64,000 bases of DNA, taken from positions 248,001 through 312,000 of the forward strand of contig NZ_LMIO01000002.1 in assembly GCF_001428745.1 (NCBI RefSeq), written 5' to 3'. How positions within the stretch are numbered: the stretch's first letter is position 1; every line of letters starts with the position of its first letter. Shown here piece after piece: positions 16,362 through 25,155 of this stretch. The position numbers and the translations under genes were made by a program. Source of the DNA: Leifsonia sp. Root227. GTDB taxonomy: Bacteria; Actinomycetota; Actinomycetes; Actinomycetales; Microbacteriaceae. A model generated the notes under the pieces. That model was not told where the DNA came from and ran no database searches. It saw only the letters and a list, made by a program, of their open reading frames with translations.

Positions 16362-18751
16362 CCCACGTGGTGCCGGCGCTCGAGTGCAGCGCCCTCCACA
16401 TCCACGTTCGGCAGGACGCGGTCGAGCCAGCGCGGAAGCCACCACGCCGAGCGGCCGAGCAGGTGCATCAGGGCCGGCATCAGCAGCATCCGCACCACGA
16501 ACGCGTCGACGAGCACGCCGAAGGCGAGGCCGAAGCCGATCGACCGGATCATCGTGGAGTCGCTGAACACGAAGCCGCCGAAGACCGAGATCATGATGAG
16601 GGCCGCAGCGATCACCACGGTGCGGCCCGCCCGCAGGCCCTTCACGACCGCCAGGCGCGCGGGGGCGCCGTGCACGTACGCCTCGCGCATCCCGGAGGCC
16701 AGGAAGAGCTGGTAGTCCATCGCGAGCCCGAACAGGATGCCGACCAGGATCACCGGCAGGAAGCTCAGGATGGGGCCGGTGTGGATGCCGAGCGCCTCGG
16801 CGCCCCAGCCCCACTGGAACAGGGCCGTGATGGCGCCGTAGGTCGCGAACAGCGACAGGATGAAGCCGCCCGTCGCGATCAGCGGCACCAGCAGCGAGCG
16901 GAACACCAGGATCATGATCAGCAGTGACAGCCCCACCACCACCAGCAGGTAGAGCGGCAGCACATCCGCGAGGTTCTGCGAGATGTCGAGGTTGATCGCG
17001 GTCTGGCCGGAGACGCCGAGGGTGATGTCGCCGTTCACCGTCCCGATGGCGCGGAGGTCGCCGACGAGCTTCTCGGTCGAGACGCTGTTCGGGCCTTCGG
17101 CCGGGACCACCTGGAACGCCATCAGCCTGTGGTCGTCCGAGACCGCGATCGGGGCGACGGCGACCACGTCCTTCTGGTCGGCGAGCTTCCCGGCGATGTC
17201 GAGCTGCGTCGATGTCACCTGGTCGTCCTGCAGCCCGGCGGGGATGTTCGCGGTGACCAGCAGCGGACCGGTCGCTCCGTCGCCGAAGGCGTCCGCCGTC
17301 TGCTGGAACGCGTTGTACGTGGTCGAGCCGACGGGCTCGGAGGAACCGTCCGGCAGGCCCACCCGCATCGACAGGGCGGGGATGGCGACGACCAGCAGCG
17401 CGGCGGCGGTCGCCACGACCGTGATCACGGCGCGCCAGGTCGACATCGGCTTGGCCGCGGTGTCGTCGTGGTGCACCTGGCCGACCTTCGCCCTCGCCCG
17501 CTTGGACAGCAGGCGGGTGCCGAGGAGGCCGAGGATTGCGGGGGTCAGCGTGATCGCGATGAGCACCGCGAGGATCACGGCGACGGCGCCGACCGTGCCC
17601 ATCAGGCCGAGGAACGGCACGCCGGTGACGTTCAGGGCGAGGAGTGCGACGACGACGGTCGTGCCGGCGAACACGACGGCGTTGCCCGATGTGCCGTTCG
17701 CGAGGCCGACGGACTCGTGCGGCTCCGCACCCTCCAGGAGCTGGCGTCTGTGCCGCTTCACGATGAACAGCGAGTAGTCGATGCCGACTGCGAGGCCGAG
17801 CATGATGGCGAGCACGGGCGTCACGGACGCCATGTCCACGATTCCGGAGAACGCCAGCGAGCCGAGCGCTGCGACGCCGACGCCGAACAGGGCGGTGACG
17901 AGGGGGAGCGCTGCCGCGACGAGCGAGCCGAGCACCACGACGAGGACGATCGCGGCGAACACGACGCCGACGGCCTCGCCGACGCCGACGATCTGCGGAA
18001 CGCCCTGCGCGATGTCGGTGGAGAACGAGACGGTCACCCCGTCGATCGGCTTCGACTCGAAGTGCTCGATGACGGCCTGCTTGGAGTCCTCCGACAGCTC
18101 GAGGCGCGGCTCGGTGAACGCCACGTTCACCAGCGCCGTCGCGCCGTCCTTCGACACCACGCGGATGCCGTCGGACAGCTTCAGGAGCTCCGCCCCCTGC
18201 TCCAGCTCCTTCTGCTTCGCCGCGATCGTGGCCTCGTTCGCGTCGATCGTCTGCTGCTGGGCGTCGAGCTGGGTGGTCGGCAGCCCTGCCGCTTCGAGCT
18301 GCTGCTTCGCCGCATCCAGTTGCTGCTGCCCTGCGTCGAGCTGCGCGGATGCCTGGTCCAGCTGTGCGCGTCCGTCGGTGACCTGGGCCCGGCGGTCCGC
18401 TCGCTGCTTCTCCGTGCTGAACGGGTCGATGATGTCTGCCACGTCCGGCAGGCCGTCCCCGTCCTTCACGAGTGCGCTGATGTCGTCGCGCTGCTCAGAG
18501 GTGAACGCCGTGCCGTCCTTCGTCTGGAACACCACTGTTCCCGAGGCTCCGGCGTAGTCGGGGAGCTTCTTGGTGAGCTGGTCCACCACGGCACCGGATG
18601 CGGTCCCAGGCACGTCGAAGCTCGTCGTCAGGCCCTTGAAGCCGATCAGGAATCCGCCGACGGCGATGCCGAGCACGATGATCCAGGCGATCACCACCCG
18701 CCAGGCTCTGCGTGCGGAGAACTTCCCGAGGCGGTACAGCAGTTCGGCCAT
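16358..18751 (-). CDS. MMPL/RND-family membrane transporter
   Basis: A 797-residue exporter of the MMPL family, predicted 11-12 transmembrane helices in two halves. Between the first and second helix lies an extracytoplasmic domain with a Gln/Ala/Leu-rich coiled coil (about 140-195). GIDYSLFIVKRHR and GLAMDYQLFLASGMRE are the two paired proton-relay segments of the family. Substrate unknown; drugs or lipids are typical. ATG at 18751 follows AAAGGG; the -10 TATTAT lies 30 bases upstream. Divergent from a TetR gene, its likely repressor. Confidence 0.9.
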   Translation of the reverse strand: MAELLYRLGKFSARRAWRVVIAWIIVLGIAVGGFLIGFKGLTTSFDVPGTASGAVVDQLTKKLPDYAGASGTVVFQTKDGTAFTSEQRDDISALVKDGDGLPDVADIIDPFSTEKQRADRRAQVTDGRAQLDQASAQLDAGQQQLDAAKQQLEAAGLPTTQLDAQQQTIDANEATIAAKQKELEQGAELLKLSDGIRVVSKDGATALVNVAFTEPRLELSEDSKQAVIEHFESKPIDGVTVSFSTDIAQGVPQIVGVGEAVGVVFAAIVLVVVLGSLVAAALPLVTALFGVGVAALGSLAFSGIVDMASVTPVLAIMLGLAVGIDYSLFIVKRHRRQLLEGAEPHESVGLANGTSGNAVVFAGTTVVVALLALNVTGVPFLGLMGTVGAVAVILAVLIAITLTPAILGLLGTRLLSKRARAKVGQVHHDDTAAKPMSTWRAVITVVATAAALLVVAIPALSMRVGLPDGSSEPVGSTTYNAFQQTADAFGDGATGPLLVTANIPAGLQDDQVTSTQLDIAGKLADQKDVVAVAPIAVSDDHRLMAFQVVPAEGPNSVSTEKLVGDLRAIGTVNGDITLGVSGQTAINLDISQNLADVLPLYLLVVVGLSLLIMILVFRSLLVPLIATGGFILSLFATYGAITALFQWGWGAEALGIHTGPILSFLPVILVGILFGLAMDYQLFLASGMREAYVHGAPARLAVVKGLRAGRTVVIAAALIMISVFGGFVFSDSTMIRSIGFGLAFGVLVDAFVVRMLLMPALMHLLGRSAWWLPRWLDRVLPNVDVEGAALERRHHVG

Positions 18752-18780
18752 TTCGCATCCCTTTCGTGGCATCCGCGTCG

Positions 18781-18799
18781 ATAATACGCAACGGTTCGT
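18781..18799 (-). promoter_or_regulatory. MMPL promoter -10 and adjoining candidate TetR operator
   Basis: The minus strand reads TATTAT at 18786-18781 (5/6 to consensus), placed for the MMPL transcript. Abutting it, 18786-18799 (ACGCAACGGTTCGT) is an imperfect palindrome, 10 of 14 positions symmetric, positioned to let the divergent TetR protein block both directions. The operator call is an inference. Confidence 0.45.
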
Positions 18800-18827
18800 C
18801 TCGATAAATGCAGGTAAGCTGTGAGCC

Positions 18828-19424
18828 ATGCCGGAAGGACGACGAGGAGCACCCCGCAGCGAAGCGGCGCGGCTCGCGATCCTCGAAGCGACGGCAGCGC
18901 TCTTCGCCGAGCGAGGCTACGACCACCTCAGCATCGAGGGCATCGCCGCTCGTGCAGGGGTGGGAAAGCAGACCGTCTACCGCTGGTGGTCCGGCAAGAG
19001 CGCGTTGATCGCCGAGTGCCTGCTCGAAGGCATGCTGCTGCCGGAGCGTTTCGTCCTCGCAGACACCGGAGACCTCAGGGACGACCTCACAGCGTGGCTC
19101 ACCGAGGTGCTGTCCGTGCTCGAGGGTCCGGCGGGAGAGGGGTTGTTCCGTTCGCTGATCGCGGCGGCGACGGAGAACGCCGACGTCGGCAGCAGGCTGC
19201 GCGAGTCCCTCGCCGATCCCCGGCTCTTCGCTACCAGGCTGAGGGATGCGCGCGCATCCGGAGAGCTGCGGGCGGACCTCCCGATCGACGACGTCAGCGA
19301 GACCGTGATCGGCGCTCTGATCTTCCGCGCGCTCGCCGGCGCACCCTCCGACGCGGGATTTGCGGCGCGGCTGGTCGATCTCGTCCTCGGACCCCGGCCG
19401 CTCGCCCCGCGAGCCTGCGCGTGA
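18828..19424 (+). CDS. TetR-family transcriptional regulator
   Basis: A 198-residue repressor-type protein. The N-terminal helix-turn-helix runs from about 12 to 58 (TAALFAERGYDHLSIEGIAARAGVGKQTVYRWW); the remainder is an all-helical ligand-binding domain of the TetR C-terminal type. TAAGCT ends seven bases before the ATG, so the transcript may be leaderless. It probably controls the divergent MMPL exporter and itself. Confidence 0.9.
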   Translation: MPEGRRGAPRSEAARLAILEATAALFAERGYDHLSIEGIAARAGVGKQTVYRWWSGKSALIAECLLEGMLLPERFVLADTGDLRDDLTAWLTEVLSVLEGPAGEGLFRSLIAAATENADVGSRLRESLADPRLFATRLRDARASGELRADLPIDDVSETVIGALIFRALAGAPSDAGFAARLVDLVLGPRPLAPRACA

Positions 19425-19489
19425 AGTTGACCTGATCCCGCTGCCGTGTGAGTATTTTCGTGGTTGCCTAACAGCGCCAGGTCATTTGC

Positions 19490-19506
19490 ATGAATCCCCG
19501 ATGAAC
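19490..19506 (-). promoter_or_regulatory. candidate PHO box upstream of the phosphate permease
   Basis: On the minus strand two seven-base units spaced by four, GTTCATC and ATTCATG, form an 11-base direct repeat like the actinobacterial PhoP box (GTTCA-type units). It lies about 40 bp before the permease start. The second unit is degenerate, so this is tentative. The rest of the 19425-19547 gap shows nothing else. Confidence 0.35.
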
Positions 19507-19547
19507 TCTGGCGGGGAGGACTGTGTCCCGACACGAGAAAGTATCCG

Positions 19548-20765
19548 GTGGATCTCACCCTCATCGTCGTGCTGGTCATCGCGCTGGCCCTGTTCTTCGA
19601 CTTCACCAACGGCTTCCATGACACCGCGAACGCGATGGCCACTCCCATCGCCACGGGTGCAATGCGGCCGAAGGTCGCTGTCGCCCTCGCCGCCGTCCTG
19701 AACCTGGTCGGAGCGTTCCTCTCCACCGAGGTCGCGAAGACCATCTCGGGCGGCATCATCAAAGAGGGGTCAGGGGGAGTCCAGATCACCCCTGAGCTGA
19801 TCTTCGCCGGTCTCGTCGGCGCGATCATCTGGAACATGGTGACCTGGCTGCTCGGACTTCCGTCCTCGTCCAGCCACGCCCTGTTCGGCGGTCTGATCGG
19901 TGCGGCTCTCGTCGGCGCCGGCCTCGGCTCCGTCGACTTCGTCGTCGTGCTCGACAAGGTCATCCTGCCCGCGCTGATCGCCCCGGTCACGGCCGGCGTC
20001 GTCGCGTACTGCGCGACCAAGCTCGCATACTGGATCACCCGCCGCTACGACGGTCGCCCCGATGGTCGCGGCGGGTTCCGCTACGGCCAGATCTTCTCCT
20101 CCTCCCTCGTCGCGCTCTCGCACGGCACCAACGACGCGCAGAAGACGATGGGCGTCATCACGCTCACCCTCATCGCCGCCGGGGTCCAGACCGCCGGGTC
20201 CGGCCCGGAGCTCTGGGTGGTCGTCGCCTGTGCGCTCGCCATCGCGATCGGCACGTACTCCGGCGGCTGGCGCATCATCCGCACGCTCGGCCGCGGCCTC
20301 ACCGAGGTGAAGCCCGCGCAGGGCTTCGCCGCGGAGACGAGCACGGCGGCGACCATCCTGGCCTCCAGCCACCTCGGATTCGCCCTGTCCACGACGCAGG
20401 TGGCCTCCGGCTCCGTCATCGGCTCCGGCCTCGGCCGCCGTGGCGCCTCCGTGCGCTGGGGAACGGCAGGCAGGATCGCCCTCGGCTGGCTGCTCACCCT
20501 CCCCGCCGCCGGAATCGTCGGCGCCGTCTCCGCCTGGCTGGTCGACCTCGGCCCGATCGGCCTCGCCATCGACGCCATCGCAGCGGTCGTGGTGATCGTG
20601 TTGATCTTCTGGCTCTCCAGCCGCAACAAGGTGGACAGCAAGAACGCCGTCGCCCCTGCACCCGTGCAGGGCGTGAGCGAGGTGGCCGCATCCGGTCGCG
20701 CCGTGAAGATCAAGAAGGTGAAGCCGCTCAAGAAGCCGCGCGGCAAGGAGAAGGAGTCAGCATGA
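19548..20765 (+). CDS. PiT-family inorganic phosphate transporter
   Basis: A 405-residue low-affinity phosphate permease with about ten transmembrane helices. The two PHO4 signature repeats are clear: FDFTNGFHDTANAMAT near 16-32 and SHGTNDAQKTMGV near 190-203. A Lys-rich cytoplasmic tail follows the last helix. GTG start; four-base overlap with the next gene. Confidence 0.93.
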   Translation: MDLTLIVVLVIALALFFDFTNGFHDTANAMATPIATGAMRPKVAVALAAVLNLVGAFLSTEVAKTISGGIIKEGSGGVQITPELIFAGLVGAIIWNMVTWLLGLPSSSSHALFGGLIGAALVGAGLGSVDFVVVLDKVILPALIAPVTAGVVAYCATKLAYWITRRYDGRPDGRGGFRYGQIFSSSLVALSHGTNDAQKTMGVITLTLIAAGVQTAGSGPELWVVVACALAIAIGTYSGGWRIIRTLGRGLTEVKPAQGFAAETSTAATILASSHLGFALSTTQVASGSVIGSGLGRRGASVRWGTAGRIALGWLLTLPAAGIVGAVSAWLVDLGPIGLAIDAIAAVVVIVLIFWLSSRNKVDSKNAVAPAPVQGVSEVAASGRAVKIKKVKPLKKPRGKEKESA

Positions 20766-21094
20766 TCGACTGGATCGCCTTCCTCGTCGTCTTCGCCGCA
20801 TCCATCGTCGGCGCCTGCGTTGTCGTCGGCCTGTACGCGTTCGGCACGCGCCTGCTCGCGGTCGCCGGCCGCGCCCTGTTCGTCGAACCGGTCGAGTTCA
20901 CGGACGCCATTACGGTCATCTCGCCGGAGGAAGCGGCCCGCGCGCTCAAGAAGGCGGCGAAGGCCCGCAAGAAGAACCCACTGTCCGACGCCCAGAAGCG
21001 CTGGGCGCTGACGGGCGCGTACGCCTGCTTCGTCGGCTGCGGCCTCGCCGTGCTGTACGGGCTCTACCTGATCATCCCGTTCTTCCACCAGTGA
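20762..21094 (+). CDS. small membrane protein coupled to the phosphate permease
   Basis: A 110-residue protein with two transmembrane helices (about 5-28 and 85-107) and a Lys/Ala-rich cytoplasmic middle. No enzymatic motif. The ATGA overlap with the PiT gene points to a subunit or modulator of that permease; similar small genes follow PiT genes in other actinobacteria. Confidence 0.8.
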   Translation: MIDWIAFLVVFAASIVGACVVVGLYAFGTRLLAVAGRALFVEPVEFTDAITVISPEEAARALKKAAKARKKNPLSDAQKRWALTGAYACFVGCGLAVLYGLYLIIPFFHQ

Positions 21095-21140
21095 GCGCGG
21101 CGCCCGGCCGTCACCGGCCGGGGCACGAGGTGTCCGCTCA
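21092..21140. terminator. bidirectional hairpin between phosphate and nucleobase permease operons
   Basis: Inner stem CCCGGCCG/CGGCCGGG (21103-21110 with 21115-21122) with loop TCAC, and an outer TGAGCG/CGCTCA pairing that contains both stop codons. No T-tract. Confidence 0.55.
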
Positions 21141-22415
21141 GTCGGTGCCGCGGAGGCGGGCGATGGTGCGCATCAGGTGGTACACGACGATCGCAGCGAT
21201 GGTGCCGAGGGCGATGCCGTTGAAGGTGAGCTGGCCGAGGTGCAGGGTGAAGTCTGCGATGCCGATGATGAGGGCCGTCGCCGCGGTGAACTGGTTGACC
21301 GGCTTGGAGAAGTCGACCTTGTTGTCGAGCCAGATCTTCACGCCGATGATGCCGATGAGGCCGTAGAGCGCCGTGGTCACGCCGCCGAGCACTCCGGCAG
21401 GGATCGTGTTGATCACCGCGCCGATCTTGGGCGAGAGGCCGAGCAGCACGGCCACGAAGCCCGCCACCCAGTACGCGGCGGTCGAGTAGATGCGCGTGGC
21501 GGCCATCACGCCGATGTTCTCGCCGTACGTCGTCGTGCCTGAACCGCCGAAGAAGCCGGCGATGGTGGTCGCCAGGCCGTCGGCGAAGAGCGCGCGGCCG
21601 GTGAGCTTGTTCACCGCCGGGTCGGTGAGCTGGGCGACGCCGCGGATGTGGCCGACGTTCTCCGCCACCAGCACGAGCACCACGGGGAGGAAGGCGGGCA
21701 GGATGCCGAACGTCGCGCCGGGGTTCTCGAACGGGTTGGCAGGGAACGCGAACGTGGGGAAGCCGATCCAGTCGGCCTTCGCGACGGCGGAGAAGTCGAC
21801 CTCGCCGAGGATGACGGCGAAGATGTAGCCGACCACGACGCCGATGAAGATCGACAGGCGGCCGAGCAGGCCCCTGAACAGCACGGTGCTGAGCAGGACC
21901 GCGAGCAGCGTGACGATGGCCGTCCACGGCGCCGCCATGAAGTTCTTGCCTGCGGCGGGCGCCAGGTTGAACCCGATCAGCGCCACGATGGCACCGGCGA
22001 CCACAGGCGGCATCAGGGCGTCGATCCACCCGGTGCCGGTCAGGATGACGATCCCGCCCACGATGGCCAGCAGGATGCCGACGGCCACGATGCCGAACAG
22101 GGCGCTGCCCATCCCGTTGCTGACCGTGGCGGCGGTGATCGGCGCGATGAACGCGAACGACGACCCCAGGTAACTGGGCAGCCGGTTGCCGGTGATCAGC
22201 AGGAACAGGATGGTGCCGATGCCGGAGAACAGCAGCGTGGTGCTCGGCGGGAAGTGCGTGAGGACGGGGACGAGGAACGTCGCGCCGAACATCGCGACGA
22301 CGTGCTGGGCGCCGAGGCCGATGGTGCGCGGCCAGGTGAGCCGCTCGCCTGGCAGCACGACCGTGGAGGCCGAGACGTTCTTTCCGTCGCCGTGGAGTTT
22401 CCAGGGAAGTGGCAT
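21138..22415 (-). CDS. NCS2-family uracil/xanthine permease
   Basis: A 425-residue nucleobase:proton symporter with 12-14 membrane segments. The GLGAQHVVAMFGATFLVPVL opening and the GGSGTTTYGENIGVMAATR loop are diagnostic of the UraA/RutG branch. ATG at 22415 follows GAAGGA. Divergent from an AzgA-type permease gene across a 98-bp gap, so pyrimidine and purine uptake may be regulated together. Confidence 0.9.
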   Translation of the reverse strand: MPLPWKLHGDGKNVSASTVVLPGERLTWPRTIGLGAQHVVAMFGATFLVPVLTHFPPSTTLLFSGIGTILFLLITGNRLPSYLGSSFAFIAPITAATVSNGMGSALFGIVAVGILLAIVGGIVILTGTGWIDALMPPVVAGAIVALIGFNLAPAAGKNFMAAPWTAIVTLLAVLLSTVLFRGLLGRLSIFIGVVVGYIFAVILGEVDFSAVAKADWIGFPTFAFPANPFENPGATFGILPAFLPVVLVLVAENVGHIRGVAQLTDPAVNKLTGRALFADGLATTIAGFFGGSGTTTYGENIGVMAATRIYSTAAYWVAGFVAVLLGLSPKIGAVINTIPAGVLGGVTTALYGLIGIIGVKIWLDNKVDFSKPVNQFTAATALIIGIADFTLHLGQLTFNGIALGTIAAIVVYHLMRTIARLRGTD

Positions 22416-22513
22416 GGCGCATCCTTCGCGTCGTATGGGGCGGTGCGGGCGTCTAGGCTTGTTCCCGCGCATTCGCGCAGGAAAGCCCTCGCCAGATACT
22501 ACGGGAGACGAAC

Positions 22514-23968
22514 TTGTCCGCATCGCCAACGAACACCACGCAGGCGCCGACGTTCCGCAATCGGCTCGACCGGTTCTTCGAGATCAGCGCCAGAGGCTCG
22601 AACTGGGCCACGGAGCTGCGCGGCGGCGTCCTGACCTTCGTGACCATGGCGTACATCGTCATCCTCAACCCGCTGATCCTCGGCGGAACGGAGGACGTGG
22701 CAGGTCACTCGCTGCAGGGAACGCAGCTCGCCGCCGTCACCGCGCTCAGCGCCGGAGTGATGACCGTGCTGTTCGGCCTCGTGGCCCGTCTGCCGTTCGC
22801 GTTCGCGGCCGGGCTCGGCATCAACTCGTTCCTCGCGGTCAATGTGGTGAAGATCCTCACCTGGCAGGAGGCGATGGGCCTCGTCGTCATCAACGGCGTC
22901 ATCATCGTGATCCTCGCCGCCACCGGCCTGCGCCGCCTGATCTTCAACGCGGTTCCCGCCCAGCTCAAGACGGCGATCACGGTCGGCATCGGCCTGTTCA
23001 TCGCGTTCATCGGCTTCGTCGACAGCGGGTTCGTGCGCAGCACCAACCTGTCGTCGCCGCCCGTTCAGCTGGGCGAGGCAGGGTCGATCGCGACCGTCCC
23101 CACCGTCGTGTTCCTCATCGCGCTCGTCATCATGGCCGTCCTGATGGCCCGCAAGGTGAAGGGCGCGCTCCTGATCGGCATCGTCGCAGCGACCATCGTC
23201 GCGATCATCGCCGAGGCGATCTTCCACGTCGGCCCGTCGCTCGGCAAGAACCCGGCAGGCTGGAACCTCACCGTCCCGCAGCTCCCCACCTCGCTCGTCG
23301 CGCTGCCGGACCTCAGCCTCGTCGGCCAGTTCGACGTGGTCGGCTCGTTCGGCCGCATCGGCGCCCTCGCGGCGATCATGCTCATCTTCACCCTGGTCTT
23401 CACCAACTTCTTCGACGCGATGGGCTCGATGACCGGCCTCGCCCGCAGCGCGGGCCTCGCCAAGGAGGACGGCACGTTCCCGCGCCTGCAGCCCGCGCTC
23501 ATCGTGGAGGGTGTCGGCGCCATCGTCGGCGGCGGAACGTCCGCCTCGTCGAACACGGTGTTCGTCGAGTCGGCCTCCGGCATCGGCGAGGGGGCGAAGA
23601 CCGGGTTCGCCAGCGTCATCACCGGTGCGCTGTTCCTGCTCGCGATGTTCTTCACCCCACTCACCCAGGTGGTGCCGCTCGAGGTCGCCGCCGCTGCGCT
23701 CGTCATCGTGGGTGCGCTCATGGTGGTGCAGATCCGCCACATCGACTTCTCGGAGTTCTCCAGCGTGCTGCCGGTGTTCCTGACGATCATCGTGATGCCG
23801 CTGACATACTCGATCGCGAACGGCATCGGCGTGGGCTTCATCAGCTGGGTGCTCATCCGGTCGCTGGCAGGCAAGGCACGCGAGATCAGCCCGCTGCTGT
23901 GGATCGTGGCCGCCGGGTTCCTCGTCTACTTCGCCCGTGGACCGATCGAGGCGATCCTGCCGCACTAG
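22514..23968 (+). CDS. AzgA-type adenine/guanine/hypoxanthine permease
   Basis: A 484-residue purine permease of the AzgA branch of NCS2. The N-terminal FFEISARGSNWATELRGGVLTFVTMAYI and the FFDAMGSMTGLARSAG segment are typical, as is GTSASSNTVFVESASGI. TTG start preceded by GGGAGAC at the right distance. Divergent from the uracil permease. Confidence 0.92.
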   Translation: MSASPTNTTQAPTFRNRLDRFFEISARGSNWATELRGGVLTFVTMAYIVILNPLILGGTEDVAGHSLQGTQLAAVTALSAGVMTVLFGLVARLPFAFAAGLGINSFLAVNVVKILTWQEAMGLVVINGVIIVILAATGLRRLIFNAVPAQLKTAITVGIGLFIAFIGFVDSGFVRSTNLSSPPVQLGEAGSIATVPTVVFLIALVIMAVLMARKVKGALLIGIVAATIVAIIAEAIFHVGPSLGKNPAGWNLTVPQLPTSLVALPDLSLVGQFDVVGSFGRIGALAAIMLIFTLVFTNFFDAMGSMTGLARSAGLAKEDGTFPRLQPALIVEGVGAIVGGGTSASSNTVFVESASGIGEGAKTGFASVITGALFLLAMFFTPLTQVVPLEVAAAALVIVGALMVVQIRHIDFSEFSSVLPVFLTIIVMPLTYSIANGIGVGFISWVLIRSLAGKAREISPLLWIVAAGFLVYFARGPIEAILPH

Positions 23969-24083
23969 CGTGCGCAGGAAGTCAGGGTGACCCCTGAGCG
24001 GAATCGGGGGATAACCGGATGGTGCTGCTACGCATCCACCGGTTGACTGGAAGCACATCGTCAACCGAGGAGAACCAGCAATC

Positions 24084-24365
24084 ATGACCACCAACGTCGC
24101 CTACCAGGCCCCCGCCAGGACGCTCAGCATCACGAGCTTCGTGCTCGGGCTCGCGTCGATCGTCTTCGGCTGGACGTTCGTCGCGCCGCTCGCCGGCCTC
24201 GTGGTCGGCATCATGGCTGTCGGCCGCGAGCCGCAGGGCAAGACGTTCGCCGTCTGGGGCATCGTCCTCAACGCGATCATGCTCGCCGGGGCCATCTTCG
24301 TCGCCATGCTCGCCGTCGTCGGCGCAGGAATCGGCCTCGCCTTCCTCCCGTTCGCCTGGCTCTAG
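24084..24365 (+). CDS. DUF4190-like small membrane protein
   Basis: A 93-residue protein with two or three hydrophobic helices and the GLASIVFGW...GLVVGIMAVGR pattern of DUF4190 proteins. GAGGAG lies about ten bases before the ATG. Role unknown. Confidence 0.75.
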   Translation: MTTNVAYQAPARTLSITSFVLGLASIVFGWTFVAPLAGLVVGIMAVGREPQGKTFAVWGIVLNAIMLAGAIFVAMLAVVGAGIGLAFLPFAWL

Positions 24366-24376
24366 CCACCGCATCC

Positions 24377-24433
24377 ATCGAGCCCAGGGCTCTCACCGTT
24401 CCGTAGTTCGACGGTGAGAGACCTGGGCTCGAT
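24377..24433. repeat. long intergenic hairpin with 23-bp arms
   Basis: Arms 24377-24399 and 24411-24433 are complementary at 22 of 23 positions around an 11-base loop. The ends read ATCGAG...CTCGAT like the REP-like palindromes at 8.3 and 51.9 kb, but the inside differs. It lies between two rightward genes, just before trmB, and may act as terminator of the upstream gene. Confidence 0.7.
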
Positions 24434-24444
24434 CGTTTGGGAGA

Positions 24445-25146
24445 ATGGGGGACGTGGAAGAGCAGAAGCAGGTCGGCCGGCAGCGCAGTTTCGTGACCAG
24501 GGGACGGAAGACCGAGGCGCAGACCAGGGCGATCGACGAGCTCTGGCCGGTCTACGGCGTCGATTTCGACAGCGCGCCCATCGATCTGGATGCGGTGTTC
24601 GGCCGCACAGCGCCGCGCGCGGTGGAGATCGGCTTCGGCAACGGGGAGAACCTGCTCACCCTGGCAGAGCGGCACCCGGACACCGACTTCCTCGGCGTCG
24701 AGGTGCACGGGGCGGGCGTCGGCCGCGTGCTGGGCGAACTGCGCACCCGCGGTCTCGAGAACATCCGGCTGGTGCGGCACGACGCCGTCGAGGTGTTCGA
24801 GCACGGCCTCGCTGAGCACAGCGTCGACGAGGTCATGATCTACTTCCCCGACCCGTGGCCGAAGGCCCGTCACCACGGCCGCCGCATCGTGCAGCCGGAC
24901 GTCGCGACGCTGATCGTGCGCGCCCTCGCGCCCACCGGCGTGCTCCGGCTCGCCACCGACTGGGAGCCATACGCCGAGCACATGGTGCAGGTGCTGGATG
25001 CGGAACCCGGCCTGGTCAACGTCGCAGGAGACGCCCGCTTCGTACCCCGCCCGGACGACCGTCCCGTCACGAAGTTCGAGCGCAGGGGCGAGGGCCTCGG
25101 ACACGCGATCTTCGACCTGGAGTACCGGCCTGCCGCGCATCCGTAG
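24445..25146 (+). CDS. trmB: tRNA (guanine-N7-)-methyltransferase TrmB
   Basis: A 233-residue SAM-dependent enzyme that makes m7G46 in tRNA variable loops. The SAM motif VEIGFGNGE is near 60 and the FPDPWPKARHHGRR active-site segment near 134. An alternative GTG three codons downstream (24454) is preceded by GAGAAT and is possible. Its stop TAG forms part of a -10-like box for the next gene. Confidence 0.93.
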   Translation: MGDVEEQKQVGRQRSFVTRGRKTEAQTRAIDELWPVYGVDFDSAPIDLDAVFGRTAPRAVEIGFGNGENLLTLAERHPDTDFLGVEVHGAGVGRVLGELRTRGLENIRLVRHDAVEVFEHGLAEHSVDEVMIYFPDPWPKARHHGRRIVQPDVATLIVRALAPTGVLRLATDWEPYAEHMVQVLDAEPGLVNVAGDARFVPRPDDRPVTKFERRGEGLGHAIFDLEYRPAAHP

Positions 25147-25155
25147 GATGGCCGC

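Noticed and set aside
16358-18751. Mycobacterial MmpL-type lipid exporter with partner genes
   Set aside because: Only a TetR gene is associated; no mmpS, pks or lipid genes, so the substrate is left open.
22416-22513. Purine riboswitch in the permease gap
   Set aside because: 98 bp shared by two divergent promoters; no paired loops or conserved core could be found by eye.
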